From positions 62,001 to 126,000 of the forward strand of contig JBGANS010000001.1 in NCBI GenBank assembly GCA_044222195.1: 64,000 bases of DNA, given 5' to 3'. The DNA is from JAHBXE01 sp044222195. Its GTDB lineage: Bacteria; Planctomycetota; Phycisphaerae; Phycisphaerales; UBA1924. The notes under the pieces are model-generated. The model was not told the origin of the DNA. It worked only from the letters and a program-made list of their open reading frames with translations, and did not search any database. This document shows, piece after piece, positions 18,065 through 26,490 of this stretch. Position numbers and translations under genes: made by a program. Position 1 is the stretch's first letter. Each line of letters begins with the position of its first letter.

Positions 18065-19048
18065 TTACCAGGTCAACTGGAAGTCGAGCGTAACCCGGCT
18101 GCCGAAGATGTCCTCGTCCGCGCTGGTGAGCGGGAACTCAAAGTCGCCGCCGATCGAGGCGTGCGGGGAGAGCTTCCACCGGGCGCCCAACCCCGCCCAG
18201 ATCACCGAGGTCCCGGCGACGTCGGTCGACCCGAGGTTGGTGTAGTCAAGCCCGCCGACGGAGAGGGGAGTCCGGGTGCCGTCGGAGAGATAGTGCAGGC
18301 CGTGAAGCTCGACGATGGGCGCAAAGCCGGGAAGTGTTTCGGGAGCGACTTCGTAGTCGGCGTGGACGTCCCATTGCAGCACGTCGTTGCCCTTGTCACC
18401 GTCGAGCGCGATGCGGTCGGTCAGACAGCCCATGAGATGGAACTGGCCCCAACCCTTGGCGATGGAGACAAACGGGCTGAGCTCCTGCACGCCGCCCTGA
18501 AGGATGTTCAGATCGCCGTTGGACCACTGCCAGCGGGCGCCGGCCGTCGCCACAAGGTCCGACTCGCGGTCGACATAGAACGCGTACTTGCCGCCCACGG
18601 CGATGTCGTTCCAGCCGTCCGCCTCGGGAAGCGCGTTCGCGTTGAGGTCGCTATAGCCGTCCTTGGTCGCGATGAAGGCGATTCGTTCGGTGATCGCGAT
18701 GCGGGCCTGCATGGCGTACACGTTCAGGCTTCCGCCCTGCAGCTGGCTGCCATCAGGAAACTCGTGGTGCAGGTACAGGAATCGCAGGCCGGACGTGTTG
18801 AACGGCGATTCGAAGTAAATCGGGTTGCCGATGGGCTCGTAGAAGTGTTCGAAGCCGCGAAGGCCGGAAAGGAACCCTTCCCAGCCAACCTTGGGATCGC
18901 CGTGGAGCAGTTCCTTCGAGAAAGCAAAGGTCGCCTTGGGGCTCACACCGTGGGCGACCGGATCATCCGAAAACAGGTCATTGGTCGGCGGCGCGCCGCA
19001 TGCGATGCTCGTTCCCGCCATGGCCGCGATCAACATCAAGCGTTCCAT
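18065..19048 (-). CDS. Outer-membrane beta-barrel (porin-like) protein
   Basis: The 327-residue product starts at MERLMLIAAMAG with AGGAG 6 nt upstream. The signal peptide is short (cleavage about SIACG-A, and a lipoprotein-type Cys is also possible). The body alternates hydrophobic and polar residues in strand-length blocks and ends with the aromatic C-terminal strand VTLDFQLTW, as expected for insertion by the BAM complex. The final residue is Trp, not the usual Phe. Few charged clusters and many Gly/Asp turns support a barrel of perhaps 12-14 strands. Substrate unknown. Confidence 0.7.
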   Translation of the reverse strand: MERLMLIAAMAGTSIACGAPPTNDLFSDDPVAHGVSPKATFAFSKELLHGDPKVGWEGFLSGLRGFEHFYEPIGNPIYFESPFNTSGLRFLYLHHEFPDGSQLQGGSLNVYAMQARIAITERIAFIATKDGYSDLNANALPEADGWNDIAVGGKYAFYVDRESDLVATAGARWQWSNGDLNILQGGVQELSPFVSIAKGWGQFHLMGCLTDRIALDGDKGNDVLQWDVHADYEVAPETLPGFAPIVELHGLHYLSDGTRTPLSVGGLDYTNLGSTDVAGTSVIWAGLGARWKLSPHASIGGDFEFPLTSADEDIFGSRVTLDFQLTW

Positions 19049-19080
19049 CGATGCTCCTTTCAGAATCCCCGACTTCTCGG

Positions 19081-19150
19081 AGGGTTCTCTATCGGGCAAT
19101 AATGGATAGATTGATCCTTAATATCATCAGGGAAACGTCCCTGAACGCGG
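19081..19150 (-). promoter_or_regulatory. AT-rich upstream region with inverted repeat, outer-membrane protein gene
   Basis: An unusually AT-rich stretch for this genome (ATATTAAGGATCAATC on the minus strand) is preceded by the perfect hairpin CAGGGACGTTTCCCTG. The hairpin may end the aldo/keto reductase transcript, and the AT-rich part probably holds the promoter of the barrel gene. No single -35/-10 pair stands out. Confidence 0.35.
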
Positions 19151-19167
19151 CTGGGGAGAACCAGGTT

Positions 19168-20208
19168 TCAGCGGGCCGCGGCAAAGAGTGAGCGCAGCCA
19201 CTGCACATCCGCCCCCGCCATGGCAGCGTCCGTCGCGGCCTGCAGATTGGCCCGGGCCTGTCGCTCGTTGCGGAAACCCGGTATCGAGGAGCAGACATGG
19301 TCGTGCGCCAGGACCCATCGGCTGGCGATGGACGAGAGCGCGGGGGTTGAGTCGGACTCCGAAATCTTGAACCGCTCGCGTACCTGCGCCAACCGGGACC
19401 GAACCTCGCCCAGCGTGCCGGGATTGAAGTCCTTGCGGCCGGTGCGGTAGTCGCCCTCGACAAATCGCGGCGGGTTGGCAGGATCAAACTTGTCGAGCAG
19501 GATGCCCTGGTCCAGCGGTCCGAACGCAACGAACGTGCATCCATGCTTCTGCATCAGGGCCTGGCAGCGCGAACCCGGCCGGATGAAGTGGTCGTAGCGC
19601 AGGTTCGCCTTGTTCTGCAGCACATCGGGCTTGAGCACCGGGACCGCCCGCTCGAAGTCCTCATCCGTGTAGGCGCTCTGGCCCACGGCGCGGACCTTGC
19701 CTTCTTTGACAAGCGCGTGCATCGTCGCCGCGGCCTCGGGCAGGTAGTCGTGGTTGGGAATCAGGTTCCCCGCCGCGTCGTACCCGGGACCGGTGTACGT
19801 CCCGTGGTGGAAGTAATAAATGTCGATGTAGTCGGTCCGCAGGTTCCTGAGCGACTGCTCGCACTGGTTGCGGATGTGTCTTGGCTCGTAGGCGTACGGG
19901 GCGGTTCCTCTGAAGTGTCCAACCTTGGTAGCGATGACCTGGCTGTCGCGTTTGACGCCGAGCGAGCGGAAGGCATCGGCGAGCGTCCGCTCTGCACGGC
20001 CGTTGCCATAGACATCCGCGTTGTCCCAGTGGTTGACACCCGAATCGAGCCCGACCTTGATGCCGCGGATGATGTCGTCGCGGTTGACGTCGGCCCACCC
20101 GATGGACTCGCCAGTGGTGGTGGACCAGTTGGGCCCGCCCATGGTCCAGCAGCCAAAGCCGATCTCGGACACTTTGATTCCGGTCGATCCGACGTTTCGG
20201 TAACGCAT
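19168..20208 (-). CDS. Aldo/keto reductase
   Basis: The 346-residue cytosolic NADPH-dependent oxidoreductase starts at MRYRNVGSTGIKVS with GAGGGAA upstream. The tetrad is visible: Asp in NHWDNADVYG, Tyr in DVYGNG, Lys in IATKVGHF, His in YYFHHGTY. The NADP-binding end shows SSIPGFRNERQARANL. N-terminal GFGCWTMGG and the order of motifs put it among the bacterial AKR enzymes used on sugars and aldehydes; the substrate is not predictable. The barrel protein gene lies 119 nt downstream on the same strand. Confidence 0.88.
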   Translation of the reverse strand: MRYRNVGSTGIKVSEIGFGCWTMGGPNWSTTTGESIGWADVNRDDIIRGIKVGLDSGVNHWDNADVYGNGRAERTLADAFRSLGVKRDSQVIATKVGHFRGTAPYAYEPRHIRNQCEQSLRNLRTDYIDIYYFHHGTYTGPGYDAAGNLIPNHDYLPEAAATMHALVKEGKVRAVGQSAYTDEDFERAVPVLKPDVLQNKANLRYDHFIRPGSRCQALMQKHGCTFVAFGPLDQGILLDKFDPANPPRFVEGDYRTGRKDFNPGTLGEVRSRLAQVRERFKISESDSTPALSSIASRWVLAHDHVCSSIPGFRNERQARANLQAATDAAMAGADVQWLRSLFAAAR

Positions 20209-20349
20209 GGAATTCCCTCGCCGGAGCGTAGGGCCGCGCGGGACAATCCGGGCCACTTTGCCATCAATTCTGCGTCGCCATTTCGCCAGTTCCGGTTACA
20301 CTTCCGCCCCGGCGAAGGTGGGATTCGTGGCGCCGATGGAGGTACGCAG

Positions 20350-23217
20350 GTGAGAGTTCAACACATCGGTCGCACGACCGCGGCGGTGGTCGCGGCACTG
20401 GCGGGCCTGGCCTGCGCCCAACCCCTTCCCCCGAACTTCGCCGATCAGGCGATCGTGTCGAACTGGAACCAGGCCCTTGGCGTCACGTTCGCCTCGGACG
20501 GGCGAGGCTTTGTCTGGGAAAAGGCCGGCCGGGTCTGGCTGGTGGAGAACGGCATCAAGTCGGCGCAGCCGCTGATCGACATTGCCGAAGAGGTCGGAAA
20601 CTGGGGCGACTACGGCCTGCTCGGCTTCGCGATCGATCCGCAGTTCTACAAGAACGGGTACATCTACCTGCTCTACGCCGTGGACTATCACCACCTGAAG
20701 TTCTTCGGCACGGGTTCGTACAACCCCAACACGAGCACGGACTTCCACGACACGATCGGCCGCATCACGCGCTACACGTGCAACTCGGCGACGGGCTTCA
20801 GGACCGTGAACGCGGCCTCGCGGCTGATCCTGGTCGGCGAGTCCATGAGCACCGGGTTCCCGCTCTGCCACGACTCGCACGGGGTGGGGAGCCTGCTCTT
20901 TGGCGAGGACGGCACGCTCCTGGCCTCCTGCGGCGACGGGAACACCTACAACGGCGTGGGGGTGGGCGGCAACCAGGCCGGCAGCTCCAACACCGCGCTC
21001 GCCGAAGGGATCATCACCACAACGGAGAACGTCGGCGCGTACCGGTCGCAGCTGGTCAACTCGCACAGCGGCAAAGTCATCCGCATCGACCCCGCGACCG
21101 GCAACGGCCTGCCCAGCAATCCGTTTTACAACGCCGCGGCACCGCGCTCGGCGCGCTCGCGCGTGTGGACGCTGGGGCTGCGCAACCCGTTCCGCGTGTC
21201 AGAGCGCCCCGGCACGGGCAATCCGCTCCCGACGGCGGGCGATCCCGGCTCGTTGTACATCCTCGACGTGGGCTGGAATGAGTACGAGAAGCTCGCGGTG
21301 GCGACCGGGCCAGGGCAGAACCACGGGTGGCCGGTGTACGAAGGCTTCGAGCAGGACTTCCCGTACCTGCTGCTCTCGCCGGTGAACCGCGATGCGCCAA
21401 ATCCGCTGGCGGGCGGATCGTGCCCGCAGTTCCTGAAGTTCACGGACCTCATCGTCCCGGCGACGCAGGGCACACCTTCGTGGCCCAACCCGTGCAACGT
21501 CAACCAGCAGATCCCCGCGACCATCCCCCGGTTCGCGTTCACGCCGCCGGTGCTCGAGTGGGGGCACGGGAACACCGTTCGCGTGGCGACGTGGCAGGGC
21601 GGACAGCTCACACCCGTGAGCATCACCAGCGCCCAGTCTCCGATTCCCGGCTTCCAGTTCGGCGGTTCGGCCGGGAGCGGCGGCACCTGGTACGTCGGCG
21701 GGCCCGGCGCCAACTTCCCCGCTCAATATCACGGCACGTACTTCATGGGCGATTACACCGGCAAGAACATCATCAACCTGGTGTTCAACGCCCAGGACCA
21801 GTTGACGCAAGTCCGACCGTTCGCCTTCGACCGTGTCGGCGGCGTGGTCAGCATGGCCGTCAACCCGGTGGACCAGTCGCTGTATTACATGGCCTATGAC
21901 GATGCGGGCCTTTCGACGCTGCGCCGCATCGCGTGGAGCGCCAACCTGCCGCCGGTCGCCGCCGCGGCGGCCTCGCCGATCTTCGGCCCCACACCGTTGA
22001 CGGTGAACTTCTCCAGCGCCGGCTCCTCCGACCCTGAAAACCACCCGCTGACGTACCTGTGGGACTTCGGCGACGGCTCGCCGCGCCGGACGTTGGCCAA
22101 CCCCTCGCACCTGTACCAGCCGGTGGAGGACATCACCGCGCTGGGCACGATCGTGGCGCGGATCTTCTCGCTGAGCCCGCCCAACCCGACCGGTGAGGGC
22201 AACACCAACCCGCAGATCATCCGCGACGGCATCTACCCGGTCGTGGGCAGCAACGACCCGCAGACGCAGTACGACACCAACCACAACGGCGCCCAGGGCA
22301 GCGACGACTGGATCGGGTACACCTTCGCGTCCAACCGCCAGCTCCGCTCGCTGATCTTCCAGGAGGGCATGGAGTTCGGCCCCTACGGCGGCTGGCTCGA
22401 CGTGATCAATGTCGAGTACCGCACCGGCACGACGTGGACGCCCGTGACCGGCCTGCACTTCGACCCCGCCTACGCCGGGCACGACGGCGTGAACTTCAAC
22501 ACCTACAAGATCGGCTTTGATCCCGTCGTCGCCAACGGCATCCGGATCCGGGGCCAGCCCGGCGGTTTCACGCAGTTCTTCAGTGTCGGCGAGCTTCGCG
22601 TCCTCGCCACGCCGCTCGCGCCACCCGCCCCGACGGCGCCCTACACCGCGACGCTCACCGTGAGCGACGACCTCAACACCACGGCGCAGGCGAGCGTGGT
22701 GATCTACCCCAACAACACGCCGCCGCAGGTGACCATCACCAGCCCGGTGAACAACTCGATCTACCACCTCGGGCCGAATCTGCACGTCGAGCTTCGTGCG
22801 ACCATCTCCGACGCGGAGAATCCCGGCCAGCTCTCGTGCCGGTGGCAGCCGATTTTCCATCACAACGAGCACACGCACGCGGAGCCGCCGATCTTCACGT
22901 GCGCGCCCGATGTCGATGTCCCCGCGGGGGGTTGCGATGCGACGTACTTCTGGGAGTTCCGTCTCACCGTGACCGACCCCCAGGGCCTCGCCACGACGCA
23001 GGCGGTGTTCATCTATCCCGACTGCAGCTGTTACGCGAACTGCGACGGCTCGACCGGCGCGCCCTTGCTCACGGCCAACGACTTCCAGTGCTTCCTCGAC
23101 GCCTTCGCCGGCGGCGACGAGCATTACGCCAACTGCGATGCATCCACGGGAACCCCGGCGCTGACCGCCAACGACTTCCAGTGTTTCATCAACCGCTTCG
23201 CCGCGGGCTGCTCCTGA
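20350..23217 (+). CDS. Secreted GSDH-like propeller with PKD domain interrupted by a discoidin-like insert, and C-terminal GC-type dockerin
   Basis: The 955-residue product starts at a GTG with GGAGGT 6 nt upstream and has a signal peptide ending about LACAQ. Residues about 25-530 form a GSDH propeller (LLGFAIDPQFYKNGYIYLLY, CHDSHGVGSLLFGEDG, RNPFRVSE). A PKD domain begins at about 534 (SSDPENHPLTYLWDFGDGSP). It is broken after strand E by about 150 residues that resemble an F5/8 type C (discoidin) fold, and it resumes at APYTATLTVSDDLNTTAQASV. A His-rich Ig-like domain (HHNEHTHAEPP) and the dockerin (encoded at 23029-23214) follow. Probably a carbohydrate-active or carbohydrate-binding exported protein. 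Its end overlaps the convergent glycosyltransferase by 29 nt. Confidence 0.88.
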   Translation: MRVQHIGRTTAAVVAALAGLACAQPLPPNFADQAIVSNWNQALGVTFASDGRGFVWEKAGRVWLVENGIKSAQPLIDIAEEVGNWGDYGLLGFAIDPQFYKNGYIYLLYAVDYHHLKFFGTGSYNPNTSTDFHDTIGRITRYTCNSATGFRTVNAASRLILVGESMSTGFPLCHDSHGVGSLLFGEDGTLLASCGDGNTYNGVGVGGNQAGSSNTALAEGIITTTENVGAYRSQLVNSHSGKVIRIDPATGNGLPSNPFYNAAAPRSARSRVWTLGLRNPFRVSERPGTGNPLPTAGDPGSLYILDVGWNEYEKLAVATGPGQNHGWPVYEGFEQDFPYLLLSPVNRDAPNPLAGGSCPQFLKFTDLIVPATQGTPSWPNPCNVNQQIPATIPRFAFTPPVLEWGHGNTVRVATWQGGQLTPVSITSAQSPIPGFQFGGSAGSGGTWYVGGPGANFPAQYHGTYFMGDYTGKNIINLVFNAQDQLTQVRPFAFDRVGGVVSMAVNPVDQSLYYMAYDDAGLSTLRRIAWSANLPPVAAAAASPIFGPTPLTVNFSSAGSSDPENHPLTYLWDFGDGSPRRTLANPSHLYQPVEDITALGTIVARIFSLSPPNPTGEGNTNPQIIRDGIYPVVGSNDPQTQYDTNHNGAQGSDDWIGYTFASNRQLRSLIFQEGMEFGPYGGWLDVINVEYRTGTTWTPVTGLHFDPAYAGHDGVNFNTYKIGFDPVVANGIRIRGQPGGFTQFFSVGELRVLATPLAPPAPTAPYTATLTVSDDLNTTAQASVVIYPNNTPPQVTITSPVNNSIYHLGPNLHVELRATISDAENPGQLSCRWQPIFHHNEHTHAEPPIFTCAPDVDVPAGGCDATYFWEFRLTVTDPQGLATTQAVFIYPDCSCYANCDGSTGAPLLTANDFQCFLDAFAGGDEHYANCDASTGTPALTANDFQCFINRFAAGCS

Positions 23218-24472
23218 ACTCGCCCCGGGCCACCGCCTCCAGGTGTCCCGCGGCGGCCTCGTCCCCCCGATCACGGGCGATGGCTTCGCCCAGGACTTTG
23301 GCCCGCCGGGCGACCTCGGGATCGTCCAGCACGCCCGCCAGCGCGGTCGCCATCGCATCGCCGCTCACCCTGCGGCGCGGCAGAGTGGCGGACACGCCCA
23401 GACGCCGAAGCCTCGCTGCGTTGTCGAACTGGTCGTGTGCGAACGGAACCACCACGCTCGGTCGTCCGGCCCGCAGCGATTGAGCCGTCGTTCCCACCCC
23501 CCCGTGGTGCACCGTTGCGGCGCCCCGCGGCAGCACCATCGTATACGGCGCATACGTAAACGCTTCAACACCGGGCGGGAGAGTCCCGGGCGCGTAGTCC
23601 GCGTGCCCGGTCAGCAGCATCCCGCGCCGTCCGAGTTTCCGGCACGCCTCCGCGGCGGCCGCGTAGAACGGACCGGCGACATGCACCGCCGTGGTCCCGA
23701 GCGTGAAGATGATGGGCGGCGGCCCTGCATCGAGAAACCGGTCGAGGTCGGCGGTCGCCTGCTCCTGCTGCTGGTGCCGGTCGAACCAGACGAATCCGCA
23801 GATACGGCCGTGCCCGGGATCGGACGCGAGCGGGCCACGGAAGTGTGTCGACCACAGGGCGAGGCTCGCGTGCCCGGCCTTGAACTCCTGGAGCACCCAG
23901 TGCTTCCCGGGGGGCAGGCCAAGCTCCTTTCGGATCCGGTTGAGCGGGGGGTCGTAGGACAGAGCCGAACCGAACTTCGCCAGCCTGAGCCACCACTTCA
24001 TCGCCCGCGGCGAGGGGTCCCTTCGGGTCAACGGCGTGTAGTGCGCCGGGTCCCCGACCATGGGCCACCCCAGCGGCGAGAGGGCCCCGGTTGCGAAGGG
24101 CACGCCGTGCTTCTCGCACGCCCACGAGCACCCAAAGCAGATGTGGTGGGCCAGGACGGCGTCGGGCCGCTGCCGGGCGAACTCGGATTCGAGCGCGTGA
24201 AAGAACCTGGGTGCCTCAGGGATGATCAGGTCCTGCAGTATCCGCTTGGTCCCGTTGAACGTGCCCATGAGTTCCGGCCGCTGGGCGATGTCGCGCAGGT
24301 CCATGAACTCGCCCACGGGGATGAACTCCAGTTTCGCATCCTCGGCGACGCGCTTGAAGTAGGGCTGGGCCATGAGCGCCACGCTGTGCCCGCGCCGGGC
24401 CAGTGCCTGCCCGACGCCGACGTAGGGGTGGATGTCGCCGTGGGAACCGATGGTGGGGATGAGGATTCGCAT
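23189..24472 (-). CDS. GT1-family (UGT/MGT-like) glycosyltransferase
   Basis: The 427-residue product starts at MRILIPTIGSHGDIHPYVGVGQAL, the typical GT-B N-terminus of sterol, macrolide or rhamnolipid-type glycosyltransferases. The C-terminal nucleotide-sugar signature is clear: VHHGGVGTTAQSLRAGRPSVVVPFAHDQFDNA. No membrane helices are seen. The acceptor may be a lipid, terpenoid or secondary metabolite; this cannot be told from sequence. It is divergent from pdxJ and has no Shine-Dalgarno sequence that I can see. Confidence 0.88.
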   Translation of the reverse strand: MRILIPTIGSHGDIHPYVGVGQALARRGHSVALMAQPYFKRVAEDAKLEFIPVGEFMDLRDIAQRPELMGTFNGTKRILQDLIIPEAPRFFHALESEFARQRPDAVLAHHICFGCSWACEKHGVPFATGALSPLGWPMVGDPAHYTPLTRRDPSPRAMKWWLRLAKFGSALSYDPPLNRIRKELGLPPGKHWVLQEFKAGHASLALWSTHFRGPLASDPGHGRICGFVWFDRHQQQEQATADLDRFLDAGPPPIIFTLGTTAVHVAGPFYAAAAEACRKLGRRGMLLTGHADYAPGTLPPGVEAFTYAPYTMVLPRGAATVHHGGVGTTAQSLRAGRPSVVVPFAHDQFDNAARLRRLGVSATLPRRRVSGDAMATALAGVLDDPEVARRAKVLGEAIARDRGDEAAAGHLEAVARGEFRSSPRRSG

Positions 24473-24540
24473 CGTGACGCCGCGTGATTGTTCCGTCCCG
24501 GTTCGCTCTGGTCCTTGGCCCGTCCATCCTAGAGTCTTCA

Positions 24541-25311
24541 ATGATCCAACTGGGCGTAAACATCGACCACGTCGCCACCCTTCGCCAGGCACGGTATCGC
24601 GGCACGGAAGCGGGGGCCCTGAGCGAGCCCGACCCCGTTCACGCGGCCCACGAGGCCGAACTCGGCGGGGCGGACATCATCACCGTCCACCTGCGCGAGG
24701 ACCGGCGGCACATTCAGGACCGCGACCTCGACCTGCTCGTCAAGACCGTTCGCGCCAAGCTGAACCTGGAAATGGCCGCGACGGATGAGATGGTCGGCAT
24801 CGCACTTCGGCACAAGGTTCATATGGCGACACTTGTGCCCGAGGGTCGGCAGGAGGTGACCACCGAAGGCGGCCTCGACGTCAAGGGTCAGGCCGCCCGG
24901 ATGAAGGACATCGTCAAGCGGCTGCGCGACGGCGGCGTCACCGTCTCCGCGTTCATTGATCCGGTCGCGCCGCAGATCGAAGCGGCCAGGCACGCCGGCT
25001 TTCAGATGTGCGAACTCCACACCGGAACCTACGCCCGTGCGTTCGCCGAGTGCGGCGGCGACATGCTGCGGCCCAAGCTCAACGCGGAGCTCGAGGCCGT
25101 CGCCATGGGCGGGGCTCAGGTCTCCGGAGCGGGTATGCGATTCAACGCCGGGCACGCCCTGAACTACTTCAACGTCGTCCGCATCGCCGCGCTCCCGGGG
25201 ATCAGCGAACTGCACATCGGGCACTCGATCGTCTCTCGCGCGGTGTTCGTCGGACTGAAACAGGCGGTGAGGGAAATGAAAGACCTGCTGGTCAAGGCGC
25301 ACCGTCGCTGA
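24541..25311 (+). CDS. pdxJ: Pyridoxine 5'-phosphate synthase
   Basis: Last step of DXP-dependent vitamin B6 synthesis: condensation of 3-amino-2-oxopropyl phosphate with deoxyxylulose phosphate. The 256-residue TIM barrel shows the family signatures LGVNIDHVATLRQAR at the N-terminus, GADIITVHLREDRRHIQD, LNLEMAATDEM, VTLVPE (here ATLVPEGRQEVTTEGG), LHTGTYA, and GHALNYFNV near the C-terminus. The start is fixed by MIQLGVNIDH. A TAGAGT box ends 5 nt before the ATG and there is no Shine-Dalgarno sequence. First of six plus-strand genes. Confidence 0.95.
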   Translation: MIQLGVNIDHVATLRQARYRGTEAGALSEPDPVHAAHEAELGGADIITVHLREDRRHIQDRDLDLLVKTVRAKLNLEMAATDEMVGIALRHKVHMATLVPEGRQEVTTEGGLDVKGQAARMKDIVKRLRDGGVTVSAFIDPVAPQIEAARHAGFQMCELHTGTYARAFAECGGDMLRPKLNAELEAVAMGGAQVSGAGMRFNAGHALNYFNVVRIAALPGISELHIGHSIVSRAVFVGLKQAVREMKDLLVKAHRR

Positions 25312-25329
25312 GCCTCTCGGGGGTTCGTC

Positions 25330-25812
25330 ATGGATCGAATCGAGCACTTCAAGTCGCTCCAGCGCTACGAGACCTGGGCCTCCGCACAGTCCATCGCCGC
25401 CCTGCGCTCGGCCGCGGGCGGCGACCCCACACTCTTCGATCGCGCCCGCGGCATCTTCGCCCATGTTCAGGGCGCCCGCCACGAGTGGCTCTCCCGACTC
25501 GGTCACGTCGCGAAGCGCTCATGGGTCATGTTTCCGGCGTGGAGTCTCGACGAATGCGCCACCGACGCCGAACGTCTCGACGGACTCTGGACCTCGTACC
25601 TCGGCACGCTGACCGACGCCGACCTTGACGCCGAAGTTCGCTACCACAGTAACGACGGCAGACCGTTCACCAGCCGCCGGCGCGACATCCTCACCCACGT
25701 CTACAACCACTCCACCTACCACCGGGGTCAGATCGCGATTCTCGTCAAGCTCGCCGGCGGCACACCTCCGGACACGACCGACTTCATCGTGCTCAACCGC
25801 CAAGCGGGCTAA
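25330..25812 (+). CDS. DinB-family protein (four-helix bundle, probable metal site)
   Basis: The 160-residue product is of DinB/YfiT type. His residues in AHVQGARHEWLSR and in YNHSTYHRGQI match the three-His metal site of the family. DinB-like proteins include thiol S-transferases and metal-dependent hydrolases; the specific reaction is unknown. It begins 18 nt after pdxJ and its TAA is 9 nt before the next start, so the genes are probably co-transcribed. Confidence 0.85.
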   Translation: MDRIEHFKSLQRYETWASAQSIAALRSAAGGDPTLFDRARGIFAHVQGARHEWLSRLGHVAKRSWVMFPAWSLDECATDAERLDGLWTSYLGTLTDADLDAEVRYHSNDGRPFTSRRRDILTHVYNHSTYHRGQIAILVKLAGGTPPDTTDFIVLNRQAG

Positions 25813-25821
25813 TCTGGAGTC

Positions 25822-26433
25822 ATGGCGAGAACCAAGCCACGCCGCGTGACGCTGCCGGACGGGACCACTATGTGGATCCGGTGCGCATCTCCCGGAGACG
25901 CCGCGGGCGTCATGGCGCTGCGAGAAGACCTGGTCGTCTCCAGCCCGCATCAGGTGAGCAGCGCCAGGGACTCGTGGACCCGGAAGATGGCGCTCGAGAA
26001 AATTGCCAAGGCCACCCGGGCCCGGGGACATGTCTGGCTGGTCGCTTCACTGGGGCGCTCGCCCGGTTCCGACATCGTCGGCTCCATTCACTTCCGCAGC
26101 GAGGACCGCACACGCATCGAGCACCACGGCACCTTCGGCATCGGCAATCTCGGCTCGTGGCGGGGTCGAGGCGTCGGAACGGCCCTGATCGAGGCGCTGC
26201 TGGATTGGGCCGCGGCCCACCGCACGATCGAAAAGGTCAGTCTCGGGTGCTTCGCGACCAACACCAGGGCCCAGCGGCTCTATCGCCGGCTTGGTTTCAA
26301 GATTGAAACGCGCCAGCGCCGGTTCTTCAAGCTCGGCCCGGGCACGTATGTCGACGACATCGGCATGTGCATCTACGTCAAGCCCGGCGTGGCGCCGGAG
26401 GGATTCAATACCTGGAACCGCTCACCGGGCTGA
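25822..26433 (+). CDS. GNAT-family N-acetyltransferase
   Basis: The 203-residue product carries the acetyl-CoA binding loop GSWRGRGVGTALIEALLDWA and the C-terminal VSLGCFATNTRAQRLYRRLGFKIE motif, both diagnostic of GNAT. The acceptor is unknown; the arrangement resembles the RimI/YhbS-like branch. It starts 9 nt after the DinB-like gene, with GGAG very close to the ATG. Confidence 0.87.
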   Translation: MARTKPRRVTLPDGTTMWIRCASPGDAAGVMALREDLVVSSPHQVSSARDSWTRKMALEKIAKATRARGHVWLVASLGRSPGSDIVGSIHFRSEDRTRIEHHGTFGIGNLGSWRGRGVGTALIEALLDWAAAHRTIEKVSLGCFATNTRAQRLYRRLGFKIETRQRRFFKLGPGTYVDDIGMCIYVKPGVAPEGFNTWNRSPG

Positions 26434-26490
26434 GCGTCTTGCACGGCATGGCATTCATCGTGCGCCCACCGGGCGCCAAGGGGAACGTGG

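Noticed and set aside
19081..19150. Classical terminator for the aldo/keto reductase gene
   Set aside because: The CAGGGACGTTTCCCTG hairpin has no T run after it; kept only as part of a regulatory region.
19543..20349. In-frame upstream extension of the dockerin protein at 20350
   Set aside because: Overlaps the aldo/keto reductase antisense; the GTG with GGAGGT and the signal peptide at 20350 explain the start better.
21199..23358. 719-codon minus-strand frame opposite the large dockerin gene
   Set aside because: Val/Arg/Gly-rich mirror frame without any recognisable domain; the plus-strand gene has clear domains.
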